A stretch of DNA of 64,000 nucleotides from Gimesia sp. (GCF_040219335.1 NZ_JAVJSQ010000029.1:1-64000); one strand, 5' to 3'. Positions 17,649-27,886 are shown, numbered from the stretch's first letter. The notes: generated by a model from the letters alone, not told the origin. A program made the numbers and translations.

Positions 17649-18788
17649 ATGGCACACTGGCTGAAAAATCCGTCGAAGGCAAAGCGTCGCGAAGAAGATA
17701 TACCGGAGCCGTATGAGATCGTCTGCGTCTGTGGCGTGAGCCTTTCCGGATATCGACGCAAGGCCCCCTACAGACATACCTGTCAGCAGTGCGGCGAAAG
17801 CTATTTTATTCTGCCCCGTAACACTTATCCCCCGCTTCAGTCCCGGAAGAAAAAGAAGAAGATTCCGACCCAGCAGCGGATTACGGAATACGTATTGAAT
17901 TCCCCGCTGGTGACGCGCCTGCGGGAGAAACGCCAGCAGAAACAGGCGACCCGTAAAGGGCAGGCTGCAGACAACGGTCAGCCCGCTCAGGCCGAGCTCT
18001 CACCCTTTGAGCTGCCACCCCCGCGTACCCGACTGATCACACCGTTTCGGGCGATCCTGGCGGGAATCGCGTTGATCATTGGAGTCACCGGTTATGGCAT
18101 CTGGCACAGCCGTCAGATTGAGAAAGCCGAGGTCATGCTGAAAACCGCATCCGAAGCCGGGCAGCAACTGCTGGAAGAGGGAGATCTGGTCGGGGCGAAC
18201 AGTGCATATCAACAGGCGTCTGAAGCCGTGGATATACTGGGCAGGCATGACCGACAGGCATTCGATGTGCAGCAGACCGCGCGGGAACTGCAGGCACTGA
18301 ACCGCCAGGCGGGGGCTCCGCTGTTTGACATCGCAGAAGAAGCGGTCACTCAGATCAAGGAACAGGATCTCAAAGGTTGGCAGTCCCTGTTTGACATTCG
18401 TTATGAAGGCAGCTGGCTCCTGTTTGAAACCACACTCTCTCCCGTCTCCTCGGGTAAAGAGGAAGCAGGACCTCGCTACCGGCTCAATTTTCCGGTGATG
18501 CTGGATGAATACACGTTGAATCTGGATCTGGCTGATCCGTCATTTCGCGAGTATGTCGAAAGGCACCCCGGTGAGCCGCTGATTTTTGCCGCGCAGATGA
18601 AGGCCTTTGAACAGGATCAGAATCAGCCTGCGTCCGGCGTGATTCTGCTCGACGGCAAAACCGCATTTCTTTGGTCACACCTGAATCTGTATGAGCAACT
18701 GGGTATCCCCTTCGATGAATATCACGACCGGGGGCACGTCGAAAAACTGCTCAAGCAACAAACGTTATTTCTGGAGCGTGCCCTGTGA
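17649..18788 (+). CDS. Zinc-ribbon membrane protein of unknown function
   Basis: A 379-aa protein. Near the N-terminus four cysteines (Cys26, Cys28, Cys45, Cys48 in VCVCG and CQQCGE) form a probable zinc ribbon. A Lys/Gln-rich basic linker follows, then one transmembrane helix (about 133-153, ILAGIALIIGVTGYGIW) and a large domain, probably extracytoplasmic, that begins with a helical region (EKAEVMLKTASEAGQQLLEEG). No family is recognised. The stop overlaps the start of the next gene by 4 bp (GTGA), so the two are translationally coupled. No Shine-Dalgarno sequence precedes the ATG. Confidence 0.75.
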   Translation: MAHWLKNPSKAKRREEDIPEPYEIVCVCGVSLSGYRRKAPYRHTCQQCGESYFILPRNTYPPLQSRKKKKKIPTQQRITEYVLNSPLVTRLREKRQQKQATRKGQAADNGQPAQAELSPFELPPPRTRLITPFRAILAGIALIIGVTGYGIWHSRQIEKAEVMLKTASEAGQQLLEEGDLVGANSAYQQASEAVDILGRHDRQAFDVQQTARELQALNRQAGAPLFDIAEEAVTQIKEQDLKGWQSLFDIRYEGSWLLFETTLSPVSSGKEEAGPRYRLNFPVMLDEYTLNLDLADPSFREYVERHPGEPLIFAAQMKAFEQDQNQPASGVILLDGKTAFLWSHLNLYEQLGIPFDEYHDRGHVEKLLKQQTLFLERAL

Positions 18789-20353
18789 TACAACGCCTGA
18801 TACGCACCTGCTGCCTGTTTTTAGTCTGTCTCTCGTTGATCGGCACGGGGGATATCTTCGCCGCCGACCGCAGTATCCAGAACTTTGTGAGTCAGCGCGA
18901 ACAATGGAATAAACTGCTGGGTGTGACGCAGACGCTGGAAGGACGCGTTTCAACGTACAACTCGCTCTCGATGCGGTTCCGCAACTGTCCCATCCCCTTC
19001 TACTTTGCCGGTAAAGTGCCCCGGCTGGATGACAGCTTTCAGAATGTGGAAGTGACCGGTCAACTGGCCCGCGAGAATGGACGGCTGTTGTTTAAGATTA
19101 CATCGCTCAAAAAATTACCGGGCGACCTGGAGCATTTCGTCACCGAACAATCCAAAATCGATTTGAGTGATCCCCGCGACTGGTATGAACTCGCGAAATG
19201 GGGACAGCAGCGGGCCGAATTTTATAACGACGAGGAGCTCAAACAGAAGGCACTCAATGCATTTCGCCGAGGCGTCGAAGCCGAATACAGCCAGCTGCGA
19301 ATCAAGCAGCCGGAGAACCTGATGAAACTGGCTGAGAAGGCAGAGGAATTCAAACTGGATCCCCGGCTGGCAGAGGCCTATCGGCACGAAGCCCTGGTTC
19401 TCGAATGGGAACAGTTGAAAAAACAGAAAGGTTCCAATGCAGATCCCGTCCGGGCGCAGCTGATCAAGCTGTTCCCCAAAAGTATTACCCCGCTCAAAGC
19501 CGATCAGCCGGCCGAACGCAAACGCTATCTCGCAGATCAGGTGGCCGAATTTCAGAAAGCAAACCCGGAGCAGCGGCAGCGGATGGTCCGCTGGTTCTAT
19601 TCACAGATTGTGCTCGATCAGATTCTCAAAGGGCTCGCCGAAGGGGGGAGTAACGGCTTCAAGATCGCCGCAGATATCAAAAAACAGCTGCCCGAACGAC
19701 CTGACCTTGCCAGACAGTATGAGCAGATGCAGCTCAGCTTTGACTTCCACCGGATTGACGAACTCCCCCGACAGTACGTTCTGGATCTGGCGAAAGAATA
19801 CCAGCAGCGCGGTGATCAGACCAAAGCGAAACAGACTCTGGAAAACTGGGTGGAAGCCCGTCGGAAGAAACTCGAGCCCGGCGATGCGGATGGTCGCGTG
19901 AGTGTGGCCCGCGACCTGATGGAGCTGACGGGGAACAGGCCCGGGGCTGTCAAACTTCTGCTGCAGGCCTGGGAACTGAATCCGAAATCAGCGGAAACCG
20001 CAGCCATGCTGGGGCGGCTGGGGTATATGCTGCATGAAAATAAATGGCTCGATCCCCAGGAAGTTAAGGAGTTTCGCGACGATCCGATTCGTAAGGCGAT
20101 TCGCAACGGGACCGTGGTCGCTGGCATGAACCGGGATCAGGTTAAGAAAGCACTGGGAGCGCCAACACAGGTCGGTCGCAGTATTTCCGGCGGGGCGATC
20201 AACGAGCTCTGGATCTATGGTGAAGCCGGGAACCAGGGATTGATCATTCAACTCTCCCGCAAGCAGCGGGCAGACGAATTCAAAGTCATCCGCATTAAAA
20301 ATGCCGCCGCGGCAGCCGGTGGAATAGTGCCCGAAACATCAACGATTGAGTAA
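18785..20353 (+). CDS. Secreted TPR-like protein with BamE/SmpA-like C-terminus
   Basis: A 522-aa protein starting with GTG inside the stop of the preceding gene. A signal peptide is clear (CCLFLVCLSLIGTGDIFAAD, about 9-28). The middle is helical with repeated TPR-like pairs, for example LAKEYQQRGDQTKAKQTLENW and later NPKSAETAAMLGRLGYMLHE. Residues about 440-500 (VVAGMNRDQVKKALGAP, then NELWIYG) match the pattern of the SmpA/OmlA (BamE) fold, in which a helix after GM.xxqV precedes a GxP turn. Function is unknown. Coupling to the zinc-ribbon membrane protein suggests that both act in one envelope complex. Confidence 0.75.
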   Translation: MIQRLIRTCCLFLVCLSLIGTGDIFAADRSIQNFVSQREQWNKLLGVTQTLEGRVSTYNSLSMRFRNCPIPFYFAGKVPRLDDSFQNVEVTGQLARENGRLLFKITSLKKLPGDLEHFVTEQSKIDLSDPRDWYELAKWGQQRAEFYNDEELKQKALNAFRRGVEAEYSQLRIKQPENLMKLAEKAEEFKLDPRLAEAYRHEALVLEWEQLKKQKGSNADPVRAQLIKLFPKSITPLKADQPAERKRYLADQVAEFQKANPEQRQRMVRWFYSQIVLDQILKGLAEGGSNGFKIAADIKKQLPERPDLARQYEQMQLSFDFHRIDELPRQYVLDLAKEYQQRGDQTKAKQTLENWVEARRKKLEPGDADGRVSVARDLMELTGNRPGAVKLLLQAWELNPKSAETAAMLGRLGYMLHENKWLDPQEVKEFRDDPIRKAIRNGTVVAGMNRDQVKKALGAPTQVGRSISGGAINELWIYGEAGNQGLIIQLSRKQRADEFKVIRIKNAAAAAGGIVPETSTIE

Positions 20354-20532
20354 GCGAATGCACACACTGTGCTGCAGTCTGCCATGCGCATATGTGATTG
20401 TGAAAATCCGTTGAGATTCCCGGCTTTCATTGAATCAACATTGTAAGAAACCGTTGCAGACACTATGGTTTAGCTGCTTTGAACCCGGGTCCGGGTTGTC
20501 TGAATGCTCCCCCTTTACAAGGACTGTAACTG

Positions 20533-21882
20533 GTGACCGAAACGGAATCGACGTCTCAAACAGAACTGCCATCCCTGTATCATGATTCCTCGTTCTGGGG
20601 GATGACGGTCACGCAGTTCTGGGGCGCCTTCAACGACAATCTCTATAAACAGTTGGTGTTGCTGTTCTGCGCGCAACAGGCGCTGCAAGGGGCGAAAGAT
20701 CAGCAGGGGATCGCACTGGGAGTCTTCGCGCTCCCCTTCGTCTTCTTCTCAGGATTGGGTGGCTGGTACGCCGATCGACACACAAAACGGACGATTGTCA
20801 TCGCCTGTAAGGTTGCTGAGATCATCATTGCGCTGCTGGCGATGGCGGCCTTCTTTACCGGTCAACTGTTGCCTCTGCTGGTCGTTCTCGGTCTGCTCAG
20901 TACCCAGAGTGCGATCTTCGGACCTGCCAAGTATGGGATCCTGCCGGAAATGCTCCGCAGCGATGATCTGCCTCAGGCTAACGGTGTGATTCAGATGACA
21001 ACATTCGTCGCCATCATCTTCGGCATGGCTTCCGCGGGCTTCGTAAAGCAGGCCTTTCCCGATGCATTGTGGAAAACCAGTTATTTCTGTATCGCGATTG
21101 CCGTGATCGGCACGATCTCTGCCTTCTGGGTTCGCCGCACGCCGGTGGCGCATCCGGGGCTCCCCTTTCGCTGGTCGACACTGGGCATTAACCCCGAGAC
21201 GCGAACTCTGCTATTGCAGGATCGTCGCCTGTTGTCTGTACTGCTGATTTCATCGGTCTTCTGGTTTGTGGGAGGCATCGTGCAACCCCTGGTGAATATC
21301 TTCGGGATTGGACAACTGCACTTAAGTGAAAGTCGTACCAGTCTGATGGCGGCCTGTATGGGAGTTGGGATTTCGCTGGGATGTGTCGCCGCGGGACGTG
21401 TTTCGCATAAACGGGTGAATTTCAAACTGGTCACTGTCGGCGCCTGGGGGCTGGTCCTCTGCCTGGCGCTCATGTCGGGGATCGGCTGGTGGGGGCCTGG
21501 AGACGGACTGGAAACCGTCAAACAAACTGATGCTTCGCTCTGGGAAGCCTTCATTCCCCTCAACGCCGCCGAGTGGATGTCGCGGACGGTATTGACCCTC
21601 GTCGGTTTCTTCGCCGGTCTGTTCATTGTCCCGCTCCAGGTGGAACTGCAGACCCGGCCCCCCAAATCGCAGAAGGGCCGCATGATCGGTACAATGAATC
21701 TGATCAACTGGGTGGGCATCGTACTCTCCGCGGTCTTCTTCGGTCTCTTTACCATGGTCTGTAACAAGCTGAACTGGCCTATGAGCCATGTCTTCCTCGT
21801 GCTGGCATTGGTAATCCTGCCTGTTGCGCTGTTTTATCATCCCCGCGATGAAGCTTTATCGCACGATGCCCCTGGAACCTGA
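20533..21882 (+). CDS. MFS transporter, LplT / Aas N-domain-like
   Basis: A 449-aa integral membrane protein with about 12 transmembrane helices. The N-terminal pattern FWGAFNDNLYKQLV and the downstream FGPAKYGILPEML segment are typical of the lysophospholipid transporter branch (LplT and the transporter half of Aas). In E. coli LplT flips lysophospholipids inward for reacylation. The substrate here is inferred only by family resemblance. The start is GTG 20533, with AAGGA upstream. It is followed by the PNPOx-fold gene on the same strand. Confidence 0.87.
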   Translation: MTETESTSQTELPSLYHDSSFWGMTVTQFWGAFNDNLYKQLVLLFCAQQALQGAKDQQGIALGVFALPFVFFSGLGGWYADRHTKRTIVIACKVAEIIIALLAMAAFFTGQLLPLLVVLGLLSTQSAIFGPAKYGILPEMLRSDDLPQANGVIQMTTFVAIIFGMASAGFVKQAFPDALWKTSYFCIAIAVIGTISAFWVRRTPVAHPGLPFRWSTLGINPETRTLLLQDRRLLSVLLISSVFWFVGGIVQPLVNIFGIGQLHLSESRTSLMAACMGVGISLGCVAAGRVSHKRVNFKLVTVGAWGLVLCLALMSGIGWWGPGDGLETVKQTDASLWEAFIPLNAAEWMSRTVLTLVGFFAGLFIVPLQVELQTRPPKSQKGRMIGTMNLINWVGIVLSAVFFGLFTMVCNKLNWPMSHVFLVLALVILPVALFYHPRDEALSHDAPGT

Positions 21883-21969
21883 TAACTTTTGCTTGACCAG
21901 CGTCGATCAGCGCCCACAATTGAATGAGACGCGCCATCCTTGCAGCCGATCCTTCAGGACAGAACACCC

Positions 21970-22581
21970 ATGACCAGGCAATTTGATTTTAATCCGGCCA
22001 AAGTCCATACGATTCTCAACGAGACCTGGCGGCACCTGAACTATGCGGTCGAAACGGAAACGCATCCCTGGCGGCTGGGCACTCTGGCTACGATTTCAGA
22101 CAATCGTCCCCGCGTACGTACCGTGGTTCTGAGAGCCGTGGAAATCGAGCAGCGGCAGGTGATCTGCTACACCGATCAGCGTTCAGACAAAGTCCAGGAG
22201 CTTAAGGAAAAACCCTGGATTGAGTGGGTGGCCTATGATCCGGTCACACGGGTGCAGATCCGTCTGCGCGGCCGGGCTGAAGTGCATACCCAAAATGATC
22301 AGGCTGCCCGGCACTGGGAGGCCAGCAGTCCCGAGCACCGTCGTGGTTATATCACAGTTTCAGCTCCGGGAACGCAGGCCGAAACCGCTTCGCCCAATCT
22401 GCCCGACTACCTGTTTGACCGACTGCCCAATGATGAAGAAGCACAACTGGGCTACGAAAATTTCGCGGTAATCGTCTGTCAGATTGAACACATCGACTGG
22501 CTGGAACTCCGCCGCAACGGCCATCTCGCCGCCCGGTTCCACTGGACCGACAAATGGGAAGGCCACTGGAAATATGCGTGA
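21970..22581 (+). CDS. Pyridoxamine 5'-phosphate oxidase-fold (FMN-binding) protein
   Basis: A 203-aa protein of the PNPOx-like split-barrel fold. Family features are GTLATISDNRPRVRTVVLR near residues 35-53, the strand ICYTDQRSDKVQEL, the barrel strand VQIRLRGRAEVH, and the C-terminal WLELRRNGHLAARF. The last segment resembles the C-terminal part of the pyridox_oxase_2 type, which closes the FMN site. It may oxidise pyridoxine or pyridoxamine phosphate, or be another flavin-dependent enzyme; the sequence alone does not decide. ATG 21970 is used because the homologous core begins just after it, although the frame is open from a TTG at 21940. Confidence 0.85.
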   Translation: MTRQFDFNPAKVHTILNETWRHLNYAVETETHPWRLGTLATISDNRPRVRTVVLRAVEIEQRQVICYTDQRSDKVQELKEKPWIEWVAYDPVTRVQIRLRGRAEVHTQNDQAARHWEASSPEHRRGYITVSAPGTQAETASPNLPDYLFDRLPNDEEAQLGYENFAVIVCQIEHIDWLELRRNGHLAARFHWTDKWEGHWKYA

Positions 22582-22634
22582 CAGGATGCTTTAAAACGAA
22601 GAAAATCCCATCAACCTGATGGAAGGAGTCGGCG

Positions 22635-23696
22635 ATGTCCAGACAGCTCTGGAGAGATCTGGCAGTGATGATGGGGATCTTCCTGCTGCTCATCGCACTG
22701 CTTGTCCCAGCCATACATCGTTCCCGCACGGCAGCCCGTATGTCGTCAGCGAAAAACAACCTGAAACAAATTGGGCTGGCACTGCACAATTACCATGACA
22801 CTCATGGTTGCTTTCCTCCCGGCGGTGTGATTCGCGAAGACGGCACTGCCATACATGGCTGGATGACATTTGCCATGCCGTTCCTCGATGCAAGTCCCTA
22901 TTACAATATGATCAATTTTGATTACCCTTGGGACAGTCCGGAGAATAACCGGGTCTTTGAGGTCAAATACCCTGTTTATCAGATTCCTGGCAGAGACATG
23001 GGGCTGACCAGCGGCGGATATGAGCTTACCTGTTATATGGGGAATCCAAATCTACTGTCGCGAAACAGTTCCGTGACACTTAGAGAAATCGACACAGGCA
23101 GTTCACATAACTGGCTTGCAGGGGAAGCCGCCGGAAACTTTCAGCCCTGGGGCTACCCGTTCAACTGGCGTCCTCTGGGAACAAAACTCTGTGATGGACC
23201 GGATAGTTTCGGCCAGCTTGCCTGGGACGGCGTGCATCTCCTGCTGGTGGATGGCAGCGTGCATTTTTTTTCTACTGAGACTGCTCCTGAAATATTGCAG
23301 GCACTCGCAGACGCACCACCGATCGCCACCCATGCTCAGACTGCGGTTCCTGAACGCACCTTTGTTATCGGCGATTATGAGTGGGAGCGAATCGACCTGC
23401 AGTCCGATCTACAGGGGGAAAATCAATATATCGTCAAAGTCTTGCGAAGACCTGCTGGCATGCCATTGAAAATGAGCGTCTGCTCTAAATACATCGTGAG
23501 GCCGGGAGACGAACCAGAGTATAAGGGAAAGGGGGCTGTGTTTCTGTTCCTGGCACACATTGGTCCGCAGACAGACATAGCCTCTACTCTCAAAGATACG
23601 ACTCTCAAGGAAGAAATCACTCCCAAACAGTGGGCAGCAAACATGAAATTGTTAAAATCCATTCAACAACAACTGCCACAAACTGATGCACAATAA
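22635..23696 (+). CDS. DUF1559-like protein without prepilin signal, paralogue 1
   Basis: A 353-aa protein. An N-terminal hydrophobic helix (about 10-27, [17 protein letters not shown]) is followed by the DUF1559 hallmark [19 protein letters not shown] and by [20 protein letters not shown]. The C-terminal motif [12 protein letters not shown] matches the family, and about 120 extra residues follow it. The Gly-Phe-Thr-Leu-x-Glu prepilin cleavage motif is missing, so the helix probably stays as a membrane anchor. AAGGAG is a strong ribosome-binding site and follows directly a small hairpin (22608-22622). It is the first of three tandem paralogues. Confidence 0.88.
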   Translation: MSRQLWRDLAVMMGIFLLLIALLVPAIHRSRTAARMSSAKNNLKQIGLALHNYHDTHGCFPPGGVIREDGTAIHGWMTFAMPFLDASPYYNMINFDYPWDSPENNRVFEVKYPVYQIPGRDMGLTSGGYELTCYMGNPNLLSRNSSVTLREIDTGSSHNWLAGEAAGNFQPWGYPFNWRPLGTKLCDGPDSFGQLAWDGVHLLLVDGSVHFFSTETAPEILQALADAPPIATHAQTAVPERTFVIGDYEWERIDLQSDLQGENQYIVKVLRRPAGMPLKMSVCSKYIVRPGDEPEYKGKGAVFLFLAHIGPQTDIASTLKDTTLKEEITPKQWAANMKLLKSIQQQLPQTDAQ

Positions 23697-23732
23697 ATAC
23701 TATTAACGTAAAGTGAGTTGAGGAGTCTGAAG

Positions 23733-24767
23733 ATGCAGCGTTGGATTTCGGTAATCGTTGTTTTGCTATTAATCGTGCTGGTGATCGGCCTGACGATGCC
23801 CGCGGTGGAGCAGACCAGGCAAGAGGCGCGCAGGTCTCATTCGAAATATAACCTGAAGCAGATTGGCCTGGCGGTGCACAATTATCATGACGCACACAAG
23901 TGCCTGCCCCCCGGTGGTGTCATTCGAGAGGACGACGTCGCACTGCACGGCTGGATTACGATGCTTCTGCCTTACTTTGATCAGAATGACGATTACTTAA
24001 GAATCAACTATCAGGTTCCCTGGGATCAGGATAGAAACAGAGCTGTTTTGGAACAATCTCGATCCCTGTTTCTGATTCCCGGAAACTTTTCGCGGTTCAC
24101 GAGTCAGGGGTACGGCCTGACCAACTACCTGGGAAATCCCAATCTGCTGTATCGCAACAGCAATGTCACCTTCGAGCAGATGTCGAATGGTACCTCGCAT
24201 ACCTGGCTGGCGGGAGAAGTGGCCGGCAACTTCCAGCCCTGGGGTTATCCTTTCAACTGGCGACCGCTGGGGACGAAACTCTGTGACGGACCGAATAGCT
24301 TCGGCCATCCCCCCTGGCAGGGCGGACATCTGTTGTTTGCCGATGGGAGTGTTACGTTCTTTTCAGAGAATACCTCGGACGTGATCTTGGAAAAATTCGC
24401 CGCGGCACCACCGGTCTCCACCGCCGAACAGACACAAGTCCCGGACAAAACCTTTCAAACCGGCGACTTCTCCTGGAATAATCAGTCCTTACAGTCAGAT
24501 CCCCAGGCGGAACAGCTGTACTACGTGCACGTACTGAGGGGGCAAAACGATCAGCCACTAAGGATTGAAGTCTATTCAGAGATCAACCTGGAACAGGTGC
24601 CGGATTTACCAAAGCTCCGCGGCCCCGACTTTCTCTTCTTGGTTGATAAGAACACCGACATCGCTGAGGCGCTTCAAGCCACATCACTACCGAAGTCTTC
24701 TTCCCCCGAACAATTACAACACAATGCTGAGCTTTTGAAGAACCTGCAGGAACGACTACCGGAGTAG
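23733..24767 (+). CDS. DUF1559-like protein without prepilin signal, paralogue 2
   Basis: A 344-aa paralogue of the genes on both sides. The anchor helix is about 4-22 ([17 protein letters not shown]), then [20 protein letters not shown] and [20 protein letters not shown]. The shared segment [18 protein letters not shown] is nearly identical in all three, followed by [13 protein letters not shown] and the same C-terminal extension. It lacks the prepilin cleavage site. ATG 23733 follows GAGGAG; the upstream in-frame TTG is unlikely. Spacing of 36 bp from paralogue 1 fits one operon. Confidence 0.88.
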   Translation: MQRWISVIVVLLLIVLVIGLTMPAVEQTRQEARRSHSKYNLKQIGLAVHNYHDAHKCLPPGGVIREDDVALHGWITMLLPYFDQNDDYLRINYQVPWDQDRNRAVLEQSRSLFLIPGNFSRFTSQGYGLTNYLGNPNLLYRNSNVTFEQMSNGTSHTWLAGEVAGNFQPWGYPFNWRPLGTKLCDGPNSFGHPPWQGGHLLFADGSVTFFSENTSDVILEKFAAAPPVSTAEQTQVPDKTFQTGDFSWNNQSLQSDPQAEQLYYVHVLRGQNDQPLRIEVYSEINLEQVPDLPKLRGPDFLFLVDKNTDIAEALQATSLPKSSSPEQLQHNAELLKNLQERLPE

Positions 24768-24793
24768 AACCTGGTGAGAAAGGAGACTGAACG

Positions 24794-25840
24794 ATGCAGC
24801 GCTGGATTTCAATAAGCGTCGTTCTGCTCCTGATTGTCCTGGTGTTCGGTTTGCTGATTCCAGCGGTACAGCAGGCACGCGAAGCGGCACGCAGATCGAC
24901 TGCGAAGAACGACCTGAAACAGGTCGGACTGGCGGCACATAACTATGCAGACGCGCATCGCTGTTTTCCTTCCGGTGGAGTGATTCGCGAGGATGACACC
25001 GCCACGCAGGGCTGGATGACGATGTATCTTCCCTATCTGGATGCGAGTCCGGATTATTCTCAGCTTAGTCTGGATGAGCCCTGGTTGAGCGCAGCCAATC
25101 GAACTGTGATCGAAACCGTCCGACCACAATATCTGAATCCGGAAGTCAGGTCGAACTATACAAGTACCGGCTTTGGTCTGACGCATTACCTGGGAAATCC
25201 GCATCTCTACTACCGTAACAGCAGTGTCACTTTCGATCAGATGGAGCGGGGCACCACATATACCTGGGTGACTGGAGATGTGGCTGGTGAATTTCAACCA
25301 TGGGCTTATCCGTTTAACTGGCGTCCTCTGGGAACACAACTTTGTGCAGGACCGGGAAGTTTCGGCTGCCCGAACTGGGAAGGCGGTCATCTGCTCTTTG
25401 CCGATGGCAAAGTCCTGTTCTTTTCTGAAGAGACTTCGCCGGAAATTCTCAAGCAGTTGGCTGCAGCTCCACCCGTGCCAGCGTCGGAGCAAATGGCAGT
25501 CCCCGATAAACGCTTTGAGACGGGAGTCTATCATTGGGAACATGTTCCGCTGGAGAGTCAACCAGAGAACGAACATCGTTTTTACGCTGAAGTTCTGAAG
25601 AAAGCCGGGGAACCACTGCTGATCGACCTGTTTGCAGTTGAGAATCTGTCAGACAGTGAATGGGAGGAAGTGATGGAAAAGGAAAGGAGCTTTCCAGATA
25701 CCCTGCTGATACAGAGAATCGACAAGACCACCGACCTTTCTCAGGTTCTGTCAGGATCGATGCTGAAGCAGGCGGCCAGTGCGCAGCAGATGCAGGAGAA
25801 TCTCAAGTTGCTCAAGACGCTCCAGAAACAGATGCCTTAG
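24794..25840 (+). CDS. DUF1559-like protein without prepilin signal, paralogue 3
   Basis: A 348-aa paralogue. The anchor helix is about 4-22 ([18 protein letters not shown]), then [54 protein letters not shown] and [14 protein letters not shown]. The C-terminal extension (about 235-348) ends in a Gln/Leu-rich helix, like the other two. No prepilin motif is present. AAAGGAG precedes the ATG and the gene begins 26 bp after paralogue 2. Paralogues 2 and 3 share almost the same first residues (MQRWIS), so their duplication looks later than the split from paralogue 1. Confidence 0.88.
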   Translation: MQRWISISVVLLLIVLVFGLLIPAVQQAREAARRSTAKNDLKQVGLAAHNYADAHRCFPSGGVIREDDTATQGWMTMYLPYLDASPDYSQLSLDEPWLSAANRTVIETVRPQYLNPEVRSNYTSTGFGLTHYLGNPHLYYRNSSVTFDQMERGTTYTWVTGDVAGEFQPWAYPFNWRPLGTQLCAGPGSFGCPNWEGGHLLFADGKVLFFSEETSPEILKQLAAAPPVPASEQMAVPDKRFETGVYHWEHVPLESQPENEHRFYAEVLKKAGEPLLIDLFAVENLSDSEWEEVMEKERSFPDTLLIQRIDKTTDLSQVLSGSMLKQAASAQQMQENLKLLKTLQKQMP

Positions 25841-25958
25841 GTTAATTCCTCCGCTGCTAGAAATGCGAGCCATTGACGCTTGCAGCAGGTTTACCGAGAT
25901 GTTCTGCTAGATGTGCTAATATCTGTGTTTTGTATCACTTCAAATATTTGAGATTACC

Positions 25959-26621
25959 ATGCGCGAATCAGGGACAACGCCAGATCCGGAACGGATTTCA
26001 GGCCATCAATGGCTGCGCGAAGATTCGCGTTCACTGCAGCAGACCAGGCGAGGCTTGAATCTGTTTCTGTATGGCATCGTCCTGGTTTTCTTCGCCTTGC
26101 TGGGGGTACTCTACTTCCGCTTCACTACTGATCTACTCTCTGTCATGATGACGCTCCTGCCGATCTTAAGCATGACCGGTAACCTGTTGATGCTCGCGGG
26201 GGCCATCTATTGCCGGGCCGTGCCTGCGGAAGCGGACTGTCGCAATCTGCTGTGGGGCGTCATCGCCGGCGTCTGTGCCAATATCATTTTTTCCGGCTTC
26301 ATGTATTCCGACCCCAGTCTGATGCCCATGCCGGTCGCCCTGTTACTGAAGCTCGTCGGTTATACTGGTCTGATCCTCTTCGCTTTATTCCAGCGACGCT
26401 TGTTACTCTATGTGGATCGCCCCGATCAGACAGGCAAGGTGACCATTCTGGTGCTGACCACGGCACTGTTTCTGCTCGGATCCTGGGGAATGGAAGTGGT
26501 GGCGTATCTCGAACTCATGGAAATCGCGTCCATCACGATCTACGCGGTCATGCTGCCCGGATTTTTCACCTATCCCTGTTTTCTTGGCAGTCTGAAAAAG
26601 GCCTTCGTGCCTGCTGGATGA
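25959..26621 (+). CDS. Hypothetical polytopic membrane protein, 220 aa
   Basis: Six hydrophobic stretches are visible after a 32-residue polar N-terminus (about 36-56, 61-82, 93-113, 122-140, 151-170, 180-205). No catalytic or transport motif is recognised. A downstream ATG in the same frame is absent until the membrane region, so the first ATG is used; there is no obvious ribosome-binding site. It stands alone between the DUF1559-like trio and a well-marked promoter. Confidence 0.65.
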   Translation: MRESGTTPDPERISGHQWLREDSRSLQQTRRGLNLFLYGIVLVFFALLGVLYFRFTTDLLSVMMTLLPILSMTGNLLMLAGAIYCRAVPAEADCRNLLWGVIAGVCANIIFSGFMYSDPSLMPMPVALLLKLVGYTGLILFALFQRRLLLYVDRPDQTGKVTILVLTTALFLLGSWGMEVVAYLELMEIASITIYAVMLPGFFTYPCFLGSLKKAFVPAG

Positions 26622-26807
26622 TTCAGTCAGAGGGGACAGGCAGTGCGGAAACGCTCGGTCATGTCCTGAATCTCGGCAGATGTGGTTTCTCCGGTGTGGG
26701 AATGTCTGATCAGTGCCTTTTTCCCCTGATCTGGACTGAAAATCGCCCCCTGGAATCGAAAATCTGGAATTCTTTACACTGAAAGCGTTCTCAGCCGGGG
26801 GATCAGC

Positions 26808-26836
26808 TTGACGCGTAATTTCAGGGGCAATATACT
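26808..26836 (+). promoter_or_regulatory. Sigma-70-type promoter
   Basis: TTGACG (26808-26813) and TATACT (26831-26836) are separated by exactly 17 bp. Each box matches five of six consensus bases. It lies about 75 bp upstream of the ATG at 26912 and should drive the TPR membrane protein, RluD-like and FAH-family genes. Confidence 0.75.
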
Positions 26837-26911
26837 CGCGCGATGGACTCAGTTATCTCGTTGGGAGAGCATGAGTTTAGGTCTGTTTAATATTCACTGT
26901 GAGAGACTCTG

Positions 26912-27886
26912 ATGAAGAGCGAACATCGACACGATCTGCAAACCAATGACCTGGGCAAACTGATGGTTCAGGCAGAGCCCTTTGTGGAAAAATATGGCGC
27001 GAAAATCCTCGGTGGTATCGGGGCATTAATCGTGCTGCTGATCGTGCTGATCATCTGGAATTCTCAGAAAACCTCTGCACAGTCCGAAGCCTGGACCCGC
27101 CTGGCGGCTGCAGGCTCTACTGAAGACTTCGAAAACGTTGCTGAAGACTACGCAGGTACTCCCGTAGCGAACTGGGCACTGATTCACGCTGCTGAAAGTC
27201 ATCTGCAGTCTGGTATTCGCAGCTCTTTCACTGATCGCAGTGCCGGCGATCGTGAACTGAAGGACGCCAAAGAACAGTTCCAGAAACTGCTGGATTCTTC
27301 CTCAACACCTCCGGAAATTCGCGAACGGGCTCTGTTCGGGATGGCACGCGTTGAAGAAACAACCTCCAATGGCGATCTGAAAACCGCCACCGAGCTTTAT
27401 CAGAAGCTGATTAACGAATTCCCCGAGTCTATTTTCCGCCAGCTGGCTGAACAGCGGGTGAAACCGGTTGAAGGGGAAAAAGTCGCTGCTCTGGATGAGG
27501 AAGGGACCAAAGAGTTCTACAAATGGTTCCACGAGCAGAATCCCAAGCCCGGCGACCGTCAGCGTCCTGGTTTCAATATGCCGATGCCCGGTATGGCGCC
27601 CCAAGGGGCAGCGCCCCAGGGAAGTGCCCCCGCAGGTGGTGCAGGCACTCCCGGTCTGCCGGAGCTCCCGGCTCTGCCGAGCCTGCCCGGTCTGCCTGAG
27701 CCTCTGACTTCGGAAGAAGGAAAAGCCAGTGAGGGAACTCCGGCTGCTCCCGAAAAAACCGAAGCACCCAAGACTGAAGGTAAGCCGGCTCCAGAAGCAG
27801 GGAAGGCTCCCGCGGAACAACCTAAAGCTGAACAACCCAAGACCGAGGCACCGAAGCCGGAACCAGCGCCCGAAAAGAAACCATAA
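26912..27886 (+). CDS. Membrane-anchored TPR-like protein with Pro/Ala-rich tail
   Basis: A 324-aa protein. Residues about 34-50 form one transmembrane helix (ILGGIGALIVLLIVLIIW). The region 60-190 is helical, with TPR-like repeats such as LKTATELYQKLINEFPES, similar in layout to YfgM/TPR_21 proteins that assist SecYEG clients. From about 215 the protein is low-complexity: Met/Pro/Gly-rich, then a repetitive Pro-Glu-Ala-Lys tail. A polyproline-like tail of this kind is of interest because an EpmA-like enzyme is encoded in the window. It overlaps the next gene by 1 bp (TAATG), so the two are coupled. Confidence 0.75.
   Translation: MKSEHRHDLQTNDLGKLMVQAEPFVEKYGAKILGGIGALIVLLIVLIIWNSQKTSAQSEAWTRLAAAGSTEDFENVAEDYAGTPVANWALIHAAESHLQSGIRSSFTDRSAGDRELKDAKEQFQKLLDSSSTPPEIRERALFGMARVEETTSNGDLKTATELYQKLINEFPESIFRQLAEQRVKPVEGEKVAALDEEGTKEFYKWFHEQNPKPGDRQRPGFNMPMPGMAPQGAAPQGSAPAGGAGTPGLPELPALPSLPGLPEPLTSEEGKASEGTPAAPEKTEAPKTEGKPAPEAGKAPAEQPKAEQPKTEAPKPEPAPEKKP

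Noticed and set aside
26210..26782. 190-codon plus-strand frame extending past the membrane protein at 25959
   Set aside because: It overlaps the polytopic membrane gene in another frame for most of its length; the product is basic and without domains.
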